NCBI RefSeq assembly: GCF_013364155.1
Contig: NZ_CP054916.1
Coordinates: forward strand, 9,516,001-9,580,000
Direction: 5' to 3'
Source: Streptomyces sp. NA02950
GTDB lineage: Bacteria; Actinomycetota; Actinomycetes; Streptomycetales; Streptomycetaceae
Length of the DNA: 64,000 bases
The notes under the pieces are model-generated. The model did no database searches, was not told where the DNA came from, and worked only from the letters and a program-made list of their open reading frames with translations. The translations under genes were made by a program, and so were the position numbers. This document shows positions 8,992-17,589 of the stretch, in pieces. How positions within the stretch are numbered: the first letter of the stretch is position 1; each line of letters opens with the position of its first letter.

Positions 8992-9397
8992 AGCATCCGT
9001 TCCGCAGCCCGGCAGGCGCGGGACGCGGCTCTGCGCAGCAACCACCACCACCCGCCGGAGAAGGCGCGGGCTCTGGCGCTTCAGGCGGGGTTCGACTCAG
9101 GCAGGGCTCGATGCACAGCACAGGGCTGCCGAGTACCTGCTGACGCGCTACGTCGACCAGCTGCGCGCCGCCGCCGAGTCTGCTGACGAGGCCACCTCCG
9201 CGACGGAGACCCGGCCGGACGCGGGGCCCGGCTGCGTCGACTGTGGTGGGGAGGGGCGGTGGCTTCTGCCACACGGCCGGTGTCTGAGCTGTGAGCAGGT
9301 CGCGCTCAACGCCGAGCGCCGAGGGCGTGGCGCGCAGAGGCGACGCTGGTCGGCCACCAGCCATCCGCCGCCATTGTTCACCGGGAGTGATCTTTAG
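8992..9397 (+). pseudogene. Frameshifted gene with C-terminal zinc ribbon, unknown
   Basis: A first frame gives SIRSAARQARDAALRSN...EKARALALQAGF; near 9090-9105 the protein-like reading jumps to another frame (DAQHRAAEYLLTRYVDQL) and ends with a Cys-rich CVDCGGEGRWLLPHGRC plus LSCEQ, a four-Cys zinc ribbon, stop at 9395. No start codon with a ribosome site precedes it. Appears to be a decayed helical/zinc-ribbon protein that followed the peptidase gene. Confidence 0.4.
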
Positions 9398-9468
9398 GTG
9401 ACCTGTTGTCGGTGGTGGATGCGAGCATGAGCGTTGCGGGGATGTCTTGCAGGCTGAGGGGGGAACCG

Positions 9469-9777
9469 ATGCCCAGGATCGGCAAGTACTTCAAGAAGGA
9501 CGGCACGAAGGTTTCGGCTCACTGGCGCTCTCCAGCGGGGGCGAAAACTCAGACGGCATTATTCGGTGTCGTCGTCCTGGTCGTGCTCGGAGCGAATGGT
9601 GGCACCGGTTCCGACTCCGGTGCTGACCGTGGCAAGGATCCCAAACCGCGAGAGTCGCGGGAAGCGGCGCGCTATCCGATCAAGTTCCACCGCGGCGGCG
9701 AGGACCCGAAGCCGCCGAAGCCGCGCTCGACCGTGTCCTATCCGATCAAGTTCCACCCGGGCGGTGAGCGGGGATGA
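9469..9777 (+). CDS. Small membrane-anchored protein with a repeated YPIKFH motif
   Basis: 102 aa from ATG 9469 after GAGGGGGG. Basic N-terminus (MPRIGKYFKKDGTKV), one hydrophobic stretch (TALFGVVVLVVLGANGG, about residues 29-45), then a Pro/Lys-rich region containing two copies of a motif: ARYPIKFHRGGEDPKP and VSYPIKFHPGGERG, each led by DPKP-type residues. Not recognised. The repeats could be binding epitopes or peptide units. Confidence 0.5.
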   Translation: MPRIGKYFKKDGTKVSAHWRSPAGAKTQTALFGVVVLVVLGANGGTGSDSGADRGKDPKPRESREAARYPIKFHRGGEDPKPPKPRSTVSYPIKFHPGGERG

Positions 9778-10009
9778 GCCGACGTCCTCTCGCACGGCGT
9801 CGGCGGCGTCGGCGTTCCAGGAAGAGCCGAGGTTCTGACCCGTTTAGCCTCGATCGTTCATGAGGGGTCGTCAGTTTGCTGGCGGACTCTTTGGGGTGGG
9901 GGTTTCGGCGTCTGGGCAGGCTGACGGCCCGGTTGTCGCGTCGGGTGGGCGCCGGGTTCCACGGCTCCGGTCGGGGGTGGTGCTGCTCGCAGGGACGGGA
10001 ACGTGCCGG

Positions 10010-11437
10010 TCAGCCGGGGTTCGGGAGGACGCGGAGCCGGTCCAGGGCATCGCTGATCACGTCGGCCCAGGGCCAGTGCCTGGCCAGGCGGAGGTAGCGG
10101 CGGCGGCCGGTGGTGATGAGCTGCGCGGCGGCGGAGAACAGCCGAAGCCGAAGGCGGCGGGGCTCCCACAGGCGGGCCTTGCCGGTGAGAGCGAGCAGGG
10201 GCATCCAGGCCAGCAGGTCCAGGGCGATCTGGACGATCTCCAGCCAGATCTGGTTCTGTGCGGCGCCGTGGTGGGGAAGGTTGCGCAGGCCGGTGGCGCG
10301 GGCGGCGCGGATGCGGTCCTCAGCACGGGCACGCTGGCGGTGGCGCAGTTCAAGGGCGGCGATCGCCTCGCCCGCTGTGTTGGTGGCAAAGCAGGTCAAC
10401 CGCATGCCGTCGGCGTCGGTGAAGCGCAACTGGGCACCGGGGTGCGGCCGTTCCTTCCGCACGATCAGCCGCAGCCCGTTGGGCCAGCCGGTCAGGCAGT
10501 CGCCGCCGAGTTCGGCAACCCAGGCGCCGTCGCGGATGTCGCCGTCGGGTTCGACGGCCGGTGTCCAGGCCGAGGCCGGGACCTTCAGGACGGCCTGGTG
10601 GATGGCGTCGGTGATGGTCATGCCGACCGAGTACGACAGCCACCTTCCGCGCCGGGCGAGCCAGGCGACGAACTCGTGGGTGCCTCCGCCGGAGTCGGTA
10701 CGGATCAGCGTCTGCCGGCCGCGCCGGAGCCGTTTCGGCAACTGGGCCAGGGCCAGTCTGGTGGCCTCGATGTGGTCGGCGGCGGTGTTGGAGCCCGCGT
10801 TGCCGGGCCGCAGCAGGCCCACGACCGGCTCGCCGGACCCGCTGCGGCCGTGGTCGACGAATCCCATCAGCGGGTGGTGGCCGAACGTCTTCTTCCAGGT
10901 CGCGGCTGCGTCCTGCTTCTCGGAGTGGGCCAGGACGAGGACGCCGTCGATGTCCACGATCACCTGCCCGCCCGTGTCCGGCGCTGCTTCACCGGCCAAC
11001 CGCCATACGCGTTCGCGTACTTCAGCACGGGCGGTGCGCAGTGCTGCCAGGACCCGCTGTCCGCCCGACGCCAGCGTGTTGATCAGCCGGGAGACCGTGG
11101 GGTCGGAGGCTACCGGCCCGAACACGGCCGGCTCAGCCCGCAGCAAGCCCACGTCGGCCAGGCAGTCCCCGCCGAGTGCCACCGCGAGCGCGACATCCAG
11201 CAGGATCTTGCCCGGATCGTGCACCGCCCGGGCCTTCCGCCACGGCTCAAGCGCCGCCGATATCGCCGTGTCGAGACCGGACTTGCGGATCGTCTCGACC
11301 AGCAGCACGGCCCCGGCCTGCGAGACGACCCCACGACCGCCGCCCTCGACGCGGACACGCGGGTAGGACCCGATACGCTTCTTCACCTGGAAAGTGCCTC
11401 CGGCGGTGGCGGGAACAAGGACCTCAGCAATCCTCAT
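10010..11437 (-). CDS. IS1380-family transposase
   Basis: 475 aa, full length for the family. The DDE core is visible: VIVDIDGVLVLAHSEKQD, FVDHGRSGSGEP, then TLIRTDSGGGTHEFVAW with the second Asp, and the C-terminal NQIWLEIVQIALDLLAW helix. Terminal inverted repeats could not be identified with confidence; the flanks are about 170 bp on the stop side. Antisense frames over it are coding shadows. Confidence 0.9.
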   Translation of the reverse strand: MRIAEVLVPATAGGTFQVKKRIGSYPRVRVEGGGRGVVSQAGAVLLVETIRKSGLDTAISAALEPWRKARAVHDPGKILLDVALAVALGGDCLADVGLLRAEPAVFGPVASDPTVSRLINTLASGGQRVLAALRTARAEVRERVWRLAGEAAPDTGGQVIVDIDGVLVLAHSEKQDAAATWKKTFGHHPLMGFVDHGRSGSGEPVVGLLRPGNAGSNTAADHIEATRLALAQLPKRLRRGRQTLIRTDSGGGTHEFVAWLARRGRWLSYSVGMTITDAIHQAVLKVPASAWTPAVEPDGDIRDGAWVAELGGDCLTGWPNGLRLIVRKERPHPGAQLRFTDADGMRLTCFATNTAGEAIAALELRHRQRARAEDRIRAARATGLRNLPHHGAAQNQIWLEIVQIALDLLAWMPLLALTGKARLWEPRRLRLRLFSAAAQLITTGRRRYLRLARHWPWADVISDALDRLRVLPNPG

Positions 11438-11539
11438 TCTCGCTGGTCAGAGGCACTTTCTGCTTTCTTGATCACCAGTCGGACAGCCCGCCTCGTGAAA
11501 GCGCGAGGCTAGGCCGTCCGCGCCCGTTCTGGCTCCTAC

Positions 11540-11945
11540 TCCATGCCGCGCTGCGCGAGGATGACGGCTTCCTGCATCGCCGGTTGCTCGACCTGAGAGA
11601 GGCCACGGGCTGCTGGAGCTGGTGAGCGTGCTGAGGGTGTGTGATGTGGCCGTGTGGAGGGGCCACTGCGCGCAGTCGACCACAACTGCCTGGGGGCCGA
11701 CTGCCGTCAACACGACGTGTGAAGAGGGGGCTCTGACGTGTGCGGCTACGAGGGGCTTGAAGCTCGCGCTTGCGTCCATGTTGGTCGGATCCTCGTCGGC
11801 TCCAGGGACCACGGGCGTGATCGCGGCCACCTTCGTGCTGCCCGTCGTGGTTGAGCCGCAGTGCCCGTCCGATGTTCTGCACGATCTCCGTCTACAGCCG
11901 GGGGTGTCGGTGAAGCAGCTCGCTTTCACCCCCGGGGCTCACCGG
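11540..11945 (-). pseudogene. Remnant of a DEAD/DEAH helicase C-terminal core
   Basis: Protein-like pieces in shifting minus-strand frames: VQNIGRALRLNHDG (motif VI of a superfamily 2 helicase, Q..GRA.R), then STKVAAITPVVPGADEDPTN, and VEQPAMQEAVILAQRGME at the end. Such sequences are typical of streptomycete helicases carrying helicase-associated repeats. At least two frameshifts prevent a product. Confidence 0.5.
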
Positions 11946-12208
11946 TGATGTCGGCAGCCTCCCCGAGCACGAGCACGGATACGACAAGGACCGGTGCACG
12001 CGATGGCCAGCATCGTCGGTGTCGCCTGCGAACTGCCGCGGGACCTCGCGCCGCGGTCACGAGGCCGAGGCTGGGACAGCGGGTCGCTGGGTATGACTCC
12101 AGGAGTGGTCGATACTGAGCTTCGTAGTCGCCCAACCGCCCGAGGCGGGAGCATGGCGGCCGGGCACCTGGGATAGCGTTCCTTTCACTCCGGGCGAGTG
12201 AGGGGGAA

Positions 12209-12682
12209 GTGGTGCAGGTTCAGGGACGTGGGCGTGTCGTCCGCCGGTGGATCGGGTTCGGGGCGATCGCGTTCGGGACGGTGTTCTTGGTCGTCGGGTT
12301 GATCCTGGCGGGGGTGTCGGTCTCGTTCCTGGCGGATGCGGAGCGTGCCCGGGGCACGGTGGTAGCGCTGGATTGGCGCAACGACGACCACGGCGCATCC
12401 GGCAAGGAGCGGGAGAACGACAAGCCCGCGGCATACCCGGTGGTCGAGTTCACGTCGGCGGACGGCGCGCGGAGGACGTTCCGGAGTTCGACGGGTTCCA
12501 ATCCCCCCTCGTACGAGGAGGGTGACCGGGTCGAGGTGCTGTACCGCGCCGATTCCCCCGAGGACGCGCGGATCAACGGGTTCGCCTCGCTGTGGCTGCT
12601 GCCGCTGGTCTTCGGTGGGGTCGGGCTGGCGATGGCGGGGATCGGGACGGCCGTTGTCAGGGCGAGGCGGTGGCGTTCCTAG
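12209..12682 (+). CDS. DUF3592 membrane protein
   Basis: 157 aa, GTG start at 12209 (a second GTG follows at 12212) behind GAGGGGGA. Two transmembrane segments: residues ~15-35 (IAFGTVFLVVGLILAG) and ~130-150 (LWLLPLVFGGVGLAMAG). The loop between them has the DUF3592 pattern RARGTVVAL...YPVVEFTSADG...YEEGDRVEVLYRADSP. The soluble domain would face outward. Role unknown in this family. Confidence 0.8.
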   Translation: MVQVQGRGRVVRRWIGFGAIAFGTVFLVVGLILAGVSVSFLADAERARGTVVALDWRNDDHGASGKERENDKPAAYPVVEFTSADGARRTFRSSTGSNPPSYEEGDRVEVLYRADSPEDARINGFASLWLLPLVFGGVGLAMAGIGTAVVRARRWRS

Positions 12683-12759
12683 GCTGTGTGTTTAGTGGCG
12701 AACTGCGATGTACAAAATGGCCAACTGTGGCGCTCAGTGGCCGCACCCGCATGATGACG

Positions 12760-13340
12760 TCATGCCGCCCATTCGATGCCCAGCTCCCGCAGGGCGTCCA
12801 ACTGCTCTCGGGTGAGCTTGTTGCGCCTCGATTTGGTGTTGGAGACCCACACATCCAGCTTCACGAGCACCGGTTCTCGCCGTTGACAGCGATCTTCTCA
12901 GCGTGCCCTCGTGGTACGGGCCGGTGGACGACTTCTCGGTCGACCCACTGCGTGAGGGCTGTCAGGTCTTGTTGGAACGCCTGCTGCGCCTTGCTCGGGC
13001 CCCTCCTTCGCTCGCGCGGCCGTCAGGGCGGGAGACGGCGCCTCAGCAGGCTGTACGCCCAGCCTGGACGCTCCTGCTGTTCGGTCGACAGCTGTGCCCA
13101 GGTGCCCGGCTTCTTCTGCTGCTTGAGCCACCGTCCGAGGTCGTCGCCGTCGAACCGCACGCCCGGCTGGATGTCGGGCAGCACACCGTCGGCTTCGGTA
13201 TCGGCGAGGTCGGCGAGCACGCGGTAGTGCTGCTGCCAGTCCAGCGGCCACGGGCGGTTCCAGACGTGGGATCTGGAGGGGTGGGCGCCGGATGTGTCGT
13301 GGGACTACGCCCTGAACCCGGTCCTGGTCCCCGATCACCT
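12760..13340 (-). pseudogene. Remnant of helicase-associated (HA) domain repeats
   Basis: Minus-strand frames give RFDGDDLGRWLKQQKKPGTW and AQLSTEQQERPGWAYSLL, then, after frame changes, KLDVWVSNTKSRRNKLTREQ and LDALRELGIEWAA ending at 12760. These are successive helicase-associated repeats (short W-x-L-x-EQ units). The frame shifts at least twice. It may belong to the same lost gene as the helicase core at 11.5-11.9 kb, but the order is reversed for a minus-strand gene, so the pieces have been rearranged or come from two copies. Confidence 0.55.
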
Positions 13341-13382
13341 GTGCAACTGGCACAAGCAGTAAACGGCTGGTGCAAGCGCGAA

Positions 13383-13408
13383 GGGCCCGCCCTCGCAGCA
13401 GCGGGCCC
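13383..13408. terminator. GC-rich hairpin
   Basis: GGGCCCGC at 13383-13390 pairs with GCGGGCCC at 13401-13408 across a 10-base loop. It lies just outside the left inverted repeat of the 4.3-kb element. No T-run follows, so termination is only likely. Confidence 0.45.
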
Positions 13409-13416
13409 CTCGCTCA

Positions 13417-13440
13417 GAAGCTGTTTCAGAACCGGAGATC
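13417..13440 (+). repeat. Left 24-bp terminal inverted repeat
   Basis: Identical to the reverse complement of 17737-17760 over all 24 bases; one mismatch appears if the match is extended outward to 28 bases. Confidence 0.9.
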
Positions 13441-13656
13441 CGTGACGTTCTGTAACGGATGGCAGAGTCGTTCCGCTGTGTGTCGGGTATGGGGGCGTGT
13501 TCGCGCATAAGCGGGCAAGCCCGCACACGAAGCGGGGTATTTTCTGTCGTTTGTGGTGACCTGGGGGCGGGCGGCGGAGCGTGGAAGGTCTACGCGGGCC
13601 GGAGCGGTGGTGGCCGGTGAAGTGCCGGCCTTTTCGGGCCCCTGGGAGCGTGTGCC

Positions 13657-14592
13657 ATGGTCCAGACCGTCGGCAGTGTGCCGTGCGAGCGTTTCGATGA
13701 TCTGGTGGACCAGTCAGTGAAGCTGGTCCGAGTGATGACGGGCTGCCAATTCGCACTCGGAGACTTCGCGCTGGAGATCGCGCCGCTGCGTACGCACGGC
13801 GGGAACATGGCGCTGGGGGAGGGCGAGGAGCAGGGGGTGGAGGACTCCTTACGCCTCTTCGCCGAGGAGATAGGACTGTCCTTCCACACGGTGCGGACGT
13901 ATCGGTGGGTGGCCGCGCGGTGGCCGAAGAATCAGCGCCAGGAGGGCGTCTCCTTCGAGGTGCACCGGATCTTGGCGTCGGCGCCGGACGCGTACGAGTT
14001 GATCCAGCATCCTCCAGTCAATGAACGGACGGGCCACTCCGAGTGGAGCGGGGACGCGGCGAAGCGAGCGGCGGGATGGGCGACCGCGACACCGGTGACG
14101 GCGGCGGAGAAGGTCGAGGCCATCCGGGACCTTGCGCAGGACGAGGCGGTGGCTGCCCAGGCGGCATGTGACCTGCTGCACCGGCCTGAGGTGGCCTTCA
14201 AGGCGATGCGGGACCGGCAGGCCCGTGAGCTGGTCAATCAGGCCCAGTTCGATCAGGCCGAACTCGTCGAGGAAGGAGACGAGGAGGAGGCATGGTGGGA
14301 CGAGAACGACGCTGGGGAGGAGGACGGCGTTGTTGATCCCGTCGCGATCGTGCGGGGTTTCCACCGGGCTATGGAGTTCACCGACTTGATCGGTGTCTGT
14401 CAGGGCTTCGTCGCCGGGGCGAGCCGGCTGGTTCCCCGACTGCGGGGACGGGAGTTCTCCGAATCCCAACTCGCGCTGGTCGCACGGCATTTAGAGAAGA
14501 TCCGGGCGACGGCGGACTGGATCGAGACGGCGGTGTCCACCGGGAAGGTGGACCTGGATGAGGCCCTGGCCGAGCTGCTGAGGGACAGGTAG
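13657..14592 (+). CDS. DUF6192-like protein
   Basis: 311 aa, ATG 13657. The N-terminal region (residues 5-60: FDDLVDQSVKLVRVMTGCQF, LGDFALEIAPL) and the following HTH-like segment (LRLFAEEIGLSFHTVRTYRW, about residues 66-85) fit the DUF6192 proteins of streptomycetes. An acidic stretch (EEGDEEEAWW) and a helical C-terminus follow. The HTH-like part suggests DNA binding, perhaps as a ParB-like or regulatory protein; the family is uncharacterised. It is followed after 2 bases by the RacP-like gene, so both are co-translated. Confidence 0.7.
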   Translation: MVQTVGSVPCERFDDLVDQSVKLVRVMTGCQFALGDFALEIAPLRTHGGNMALGEGEEQGVEDSLRLFAEEIGLSFHTVRTYRWVAARWPKNQRQEGVSFEVHRILASAPDAYELIQHPPVNERTGHSEWSGDAAKRAAGWATATPVTAAEKVEAIRDLAQDEAVAAQAACDLLHRPEVAFKAMRDRQARELVNQAQFDQAELVEEGDEEEAWWDENDAGEEDGVVDPVAIVRGFHRAMEFTDLIGVCQGFVAGASRLVPRLRGREFSESQLALVARHLEKIRATADWIETAVSTGKVDLDEALAELLRDR

Positions 14593-14594
14593 CC

Positions 14595-15011
14595 ATGAAA
14601 CGGCGGGCGGGACTGCCCGCTCATGTTCACGGCGAAGCCGTACGCAAAGCCCTGCAAGAGGCACGTCCTGCCGGGCTGCACCTGAAACAGCTGGTCAAAG
14701 CTACCAAGTGCACCCCCGCCCAGGTCTGGACGGGCATCCGGTTCCTGCGGAAGATCGCGGTCAAGGAAGGACTGCCGCCGGTGACCTTCAACCGCCGGGA
14801 CGGGTTCCAGCTGTCCGAGGAGCCCGAGGTGTGGATCGCTTACGAACGCGCGATCTTCGGGGCCGAGCTGCATCGCATCACGAATTTCATCACCGGGATC
14901 GTCGCCCCGCACGCCAAGCGCACCCCCGAGGACGAGTGGGCCCGCCTGGTCCTGGAACAGCTCGGCGGGGTCAAGGCCACCCTGGAAGTCCTCACCCGCA
15001 TGGAACGCTGA
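14595..15011 (+). CDS. RacP-like winged-helix protein
   Basis: 138 aa. Residues 12-60 look like a winged helix (KALQEARPAGLHLKQLVKAT followed by TPAQVWTGIRFLRKIAVKEG); the C-terminal half is helical (HRITNFITGIVAPHAKRTPE, DEWARLVLEQLGGVKATLEV). This pattern matches streptomycete proteins annotated RacP, recalled from family knowledge and not checked. The stop lies one base before the transposase ATG. Likely a DNA-binding partner of the DUF6192 protein or a regulator of the transposase. Confidence 0.6.
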   Translation: MKRRAGLPAHVHGEAVRKALQEARPAGLHLKQLVKATKCTPAQVWTGIRFLRKIAVKEGLPPVTFNRRDGFQLSEEPEVWIAYERAIFGAELHRITNFITGIVAPHAKRTPEDEWARLVLEQLGGVKATLEVLTRMER

Positions 15012-15012
15012 G

Positions 15013-15975
15013 ATGACCTGCCCGAACGAGACCCGACCGCCAGCCGTGCGCGAGCGGCGCTACCCCAGCGACACTACGGACGCCGAATGGGCCGTCCTCG
15101 AACCGCTGCTGCCCGTCCCGGCCTGCCGGCTTCCCGCGGGCGGGCGCCCGGAGAAGCATTCGCGCCGCAACGTGGTCGATGCCATACGGTATGTGAACGA
15201 CAATGGGTGCAAGTGGAGGGCCGTTCCCGTCGACTTCGGGATCCCCTGGCGCACGGTCTACGGGTTTTTCCAGCGATGGCGGGCGAGCGGAGACCTGGCC
15301 CGCATCCACGCCGAACTGCACCAGAAAGTCCGCGTTCACGACGGCCTCAATCCCCACACCGTCGCGGTGATCCTGGACTCCCAGTCCGTCAAGGGCGCCG
15401 AGACGGTGAGCCAGGACACCCGCGGCTTCGACGGCGGAAAGCTCATCAATGGCAGGAAGCGGCACCTGGCCGTAGACATGCGCGGCATGGCGCTCGCCGT
15501 CATGGTCACCCCTGCCGCCCCGCACGACAGTATCCCCGCCCGCGACCAGCTCTTCCGCCTGCGCCTGACCCATCCCGAACTCGCCGTCGCCTGGGCGGAC
15601 TCCGCCTACGGCGGAACCCTCATCGACTGGTCTCACTCCTTCCTCGGCATCACCCTCAAGACGGTGCCCCGCCGCAAAGACCAGGACGGCTTCGCCGTCC
15701 TCGCGAAGAGGTGGCGCGTCGAGCGGGCCATCTCGTGGATCATGAGAGCCAGGAGAAACGTCCGCGACTACGAGCGGCTCATCTCCCACAGCGAGGCCCA
15801 CATCACCTGGACCTTCATCACCCTCATGGTCCGCCGCCTCACCCACCCTCCCCGGCCACCCCGCACGTCACCACACCCCGTCGAACCGGTCGAGACGAGC
15901 GCCGACAAGCCCAAGCCCATACGCCTGCGGAAGCCGTCGAACACCATCCGCCTCGCCCCAGCTGCTCTGAGCTGA
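15013..15975 (+). CDS. IS5-family transposase in an operon with DUF6192 and RacP-like genes
   Basis: 320 aa in one uninterrupted frame, unlike the split IS5 transposases elsewhere here. N-terminal domain RYPSDTTDAEWAVLEPLLPV; DDE core VILDSQSVKGAETV (first Asp), AWADSAYGGTLIDW (second Asp), and WRVERAISWIMRARRNVRDYE (Glu). The ATG is one base after the previous stop, so it is translated with its neighbours. The ~40-residue Pro/Lys-rich tail after VRRLTHPP is unusual. No separate IS ends flank this gene alone; the nearest repeats are the ones bounding the 4.3-kb unit. Confidence 0.85.
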   Translation: MTCPNETRPPAVRERRYPSDTTDAEWAVLEPLLPVPACRLPAGGRPEKHSRRNVVDAIRYVNDNGCKWRAVPVDFGIPWRTVYGFFQRWRASGDLARIHAELHQKVRVHDGLNPHTVAVILDSQSVKGAETVSQDTRGFDGGKLINGRKRHLAVDMRGMALAVMVTPAAPHDSIPARDQLFRLRLTHPELAVAWADSAYGGTLIDWSHSFLGITLKTVPRRKDQDGFAVLAKRWRVERAISWIMRARRNVRDYERLISHSEAHITWTFITLMVRRLTHPPRPPRTSPHPVEPVETSADKPKPIRLRKPSNTIRLAPAALS

Positions 15976-16287
15976 CACATCTTGCGGCCGGTGTCACTCC
16001 GAGATCCGGGTGGCTAGCAGATCTGTCTTCATCGGTGCCACTCGGGGCAATTCCGTGTGCGCGCAAACCCACTGCCAACGGGTCGCCGTTGCGGAGGACC
16101 GGTACCCGAGGGGACAATGCGTGGAGGTGCCGGGTGGTCATCCCGGCGAAGTGTTGGAGGCGCTGCTTGTGAACACCGCATCGCGGTGCGCCTCGCTGTG
16201 CGCGCCAGACGCTGACCACTTCGCTTCGCCCACCGGCTGACCTGCTTCGTTCGCGGTGGGCGCTTCCTCTTATGGGAGACCACCGTA
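15976..16287. other. 312-bp gap before the MFS gene
   Basis: A short plus-strand frame (16010-16240) and others are open but have no ribosome site or recognisable composition. Probably holds the promoter of the MFS gene; no clear motif was found. Confidence 0.4.
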
Positions 16288-17589
16288 GTGCCCGAAGACT
16301 TCTTGACGGGTGATCGCCGTCCTCTGACAACGGTTCTTGGCGCCAACTTCGTTTCGATCACTGGGAATTGCCTCACGTACATGGGCGTGCCGTGGTTTGT
16401 GCTGCAGAGCACGGACAGTGCCGCCAAGGTGGGGATCGTCGCGTTCTGCACACTGCTGCCCGTAGTGCTTGCTGCGCTCGTCGGTGGTCCGGTCATCGAC
16501 CGGATCGGGCGACGGCGGGTGAGTGTCGCCTCGGATCTCGCCTGCGGGGTTGCCGTTGCGGCGATCCCGCTGCTGCAGTTCGCCGGCATCCTGCATTTCT
16601 GGATGCTGTGCGTGCTGATGGCGATGACCGGGCTGTTCCGTTCGCCGGGTGAGACTGCCCGCGGAGTGCTGTTGCCCACGCTCGCCGAACGCGCCGCAAT
16701 GCCGCTGACCAGGGCCGCCGGGTTGTACGACGGTGCGGCACGCTGTGCGGCGCTGACTGGATCCGCTCTCGGAGGTGTGCTGATCGCCGTACTCGGTGCC
16801 GAGAATGTCCTGTTGGTGGATGCCGCGACCTTCGCTGTGGCCGCGCCGCTGTTCGCGTTCGGGGTGCGCGGTCTGCCTGAGGCGCAGGCCCGACGGCGGG
16901 TCGAGCCCGCGTCGTTGCGTGCCTACCGTCGTGAACTCGCGGAAGGGTATCGCTTCGTGGCGGCCACGCCGTTGCTGTTGGGCCTGTGCCTGATGACGCT
17001 GGTCACCCGGGGGCTCGATCAGGGATGGAGCGCCGTGCTCCTCCCGGTGCATGCCCGTGAGAAGCTTGATGGTTCCATCGATCTCGGTCTGCTGAACGCG
17101 GCGTTTGGTATCTGCGCACTCACGGGGGCGCTGGTCTACGGTGCGGTGGGCAGCCGGTTTCGGCGGTGGCCGGTGTTCACGGTTGCGTTTCTCATCGTAG
17201 GCCTGCCGCGCTTCGTGGTGGCCGCCTTCACCGACACCTTCGGGCCACTGGCCGTGATCATGGCGGTTGAGGGCCTCGCTTGCGGTGTGCTCAACCCCAT
17301 CATGGCCACCGTGACGTATGAGACGGTGCCGGAGGCACTGCGCAGCCGGGTGCTGAGTGCGACGACAGCCTCGGTCCAGCTGGTCACTCCGCTGGGCGGA
17401 CTGGCTGCGGGCTTCCTCGTGGACTCGGTCGGCCTGCCCTCCACGCTGCTGACGATCGGGGGTGTGTACCTGCTCGCCACGCTGTGCCCGGTGATCTTCC
17501 CGGCCTGGAGACAAATGGACAGTACCGGCTCTCCCCACGACAGGGCGGAGGGCTCGCTGCCGCAGAGTTCGGGGTCGAAGCGGGTGTAG
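16288..17589 (+). CDS. MFS exporter
   Basis: 433 aa from GTG 16288 (GGGAGACC upstream). Twelve-helix major facilitator of the drug-exporter or macrolide-efflux (Mef/EntS) type: N-terminal LTTVLGANFVSITGNCLTYM, the A-type loop GGPVIDRIGRRRVSVASDL between helices 2 and 3, FRSPGETARGVLLPTLAERA between helices 4 and 5, and helices up to PSTLLTIGGVYLLATLCPV. Pumps a small molecule outward using proton flow; the substrate cannot be told. As the only non-mobility gene inside the inverted repeats it is the likely cargo. Confidence 0.85.
   Translation: MPEDFLTGDRRPLTTVLGANFVSITGNCLTYMGVPWFVLQSTDSAAKVGIVAFCTLLPVVLAALVGGPVIDRIGRRRVSVASDLACGVAVAAIPLLQFAGILHFWMLCVLMAMTGLFRSPGETARGVLLPTLAERAAMPLTRAAGLYDGAARCAALTGSALGGVLIAVLGAENVLLVDAATFAVAAPLFAFGVRGLPEAQARRRVEPASLRAYRRELAEGYRFVAATPLLLGLCLMTLVTRGLDQGWSAVLLPVHAREKLDGSIDLGLLNAAFGICALTGALVYGAVGSRFRRWPVFTVAFLIVGLPRFVVAAFTDTFGPLAVIMAVEGLACGVLNPIMATVTYETVPEALRSRVLSATTASVQLVTPLGGLAAGFLVDSVGLPSTLLTIGGVYLLATLCPVIFPAWRQMDSTGSPHDRAEGSLPQSSGSKRV

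Noticed and set aside
9860..11512. 550-codon plus-strand frame
   Set aside because: Antisense to the IS1380 transposase; open only because of the high GC.
11622..11948. 108-codon plus-strand frame
   Set aside because: Minus-strand helicase motif pieces explain this stretch better.
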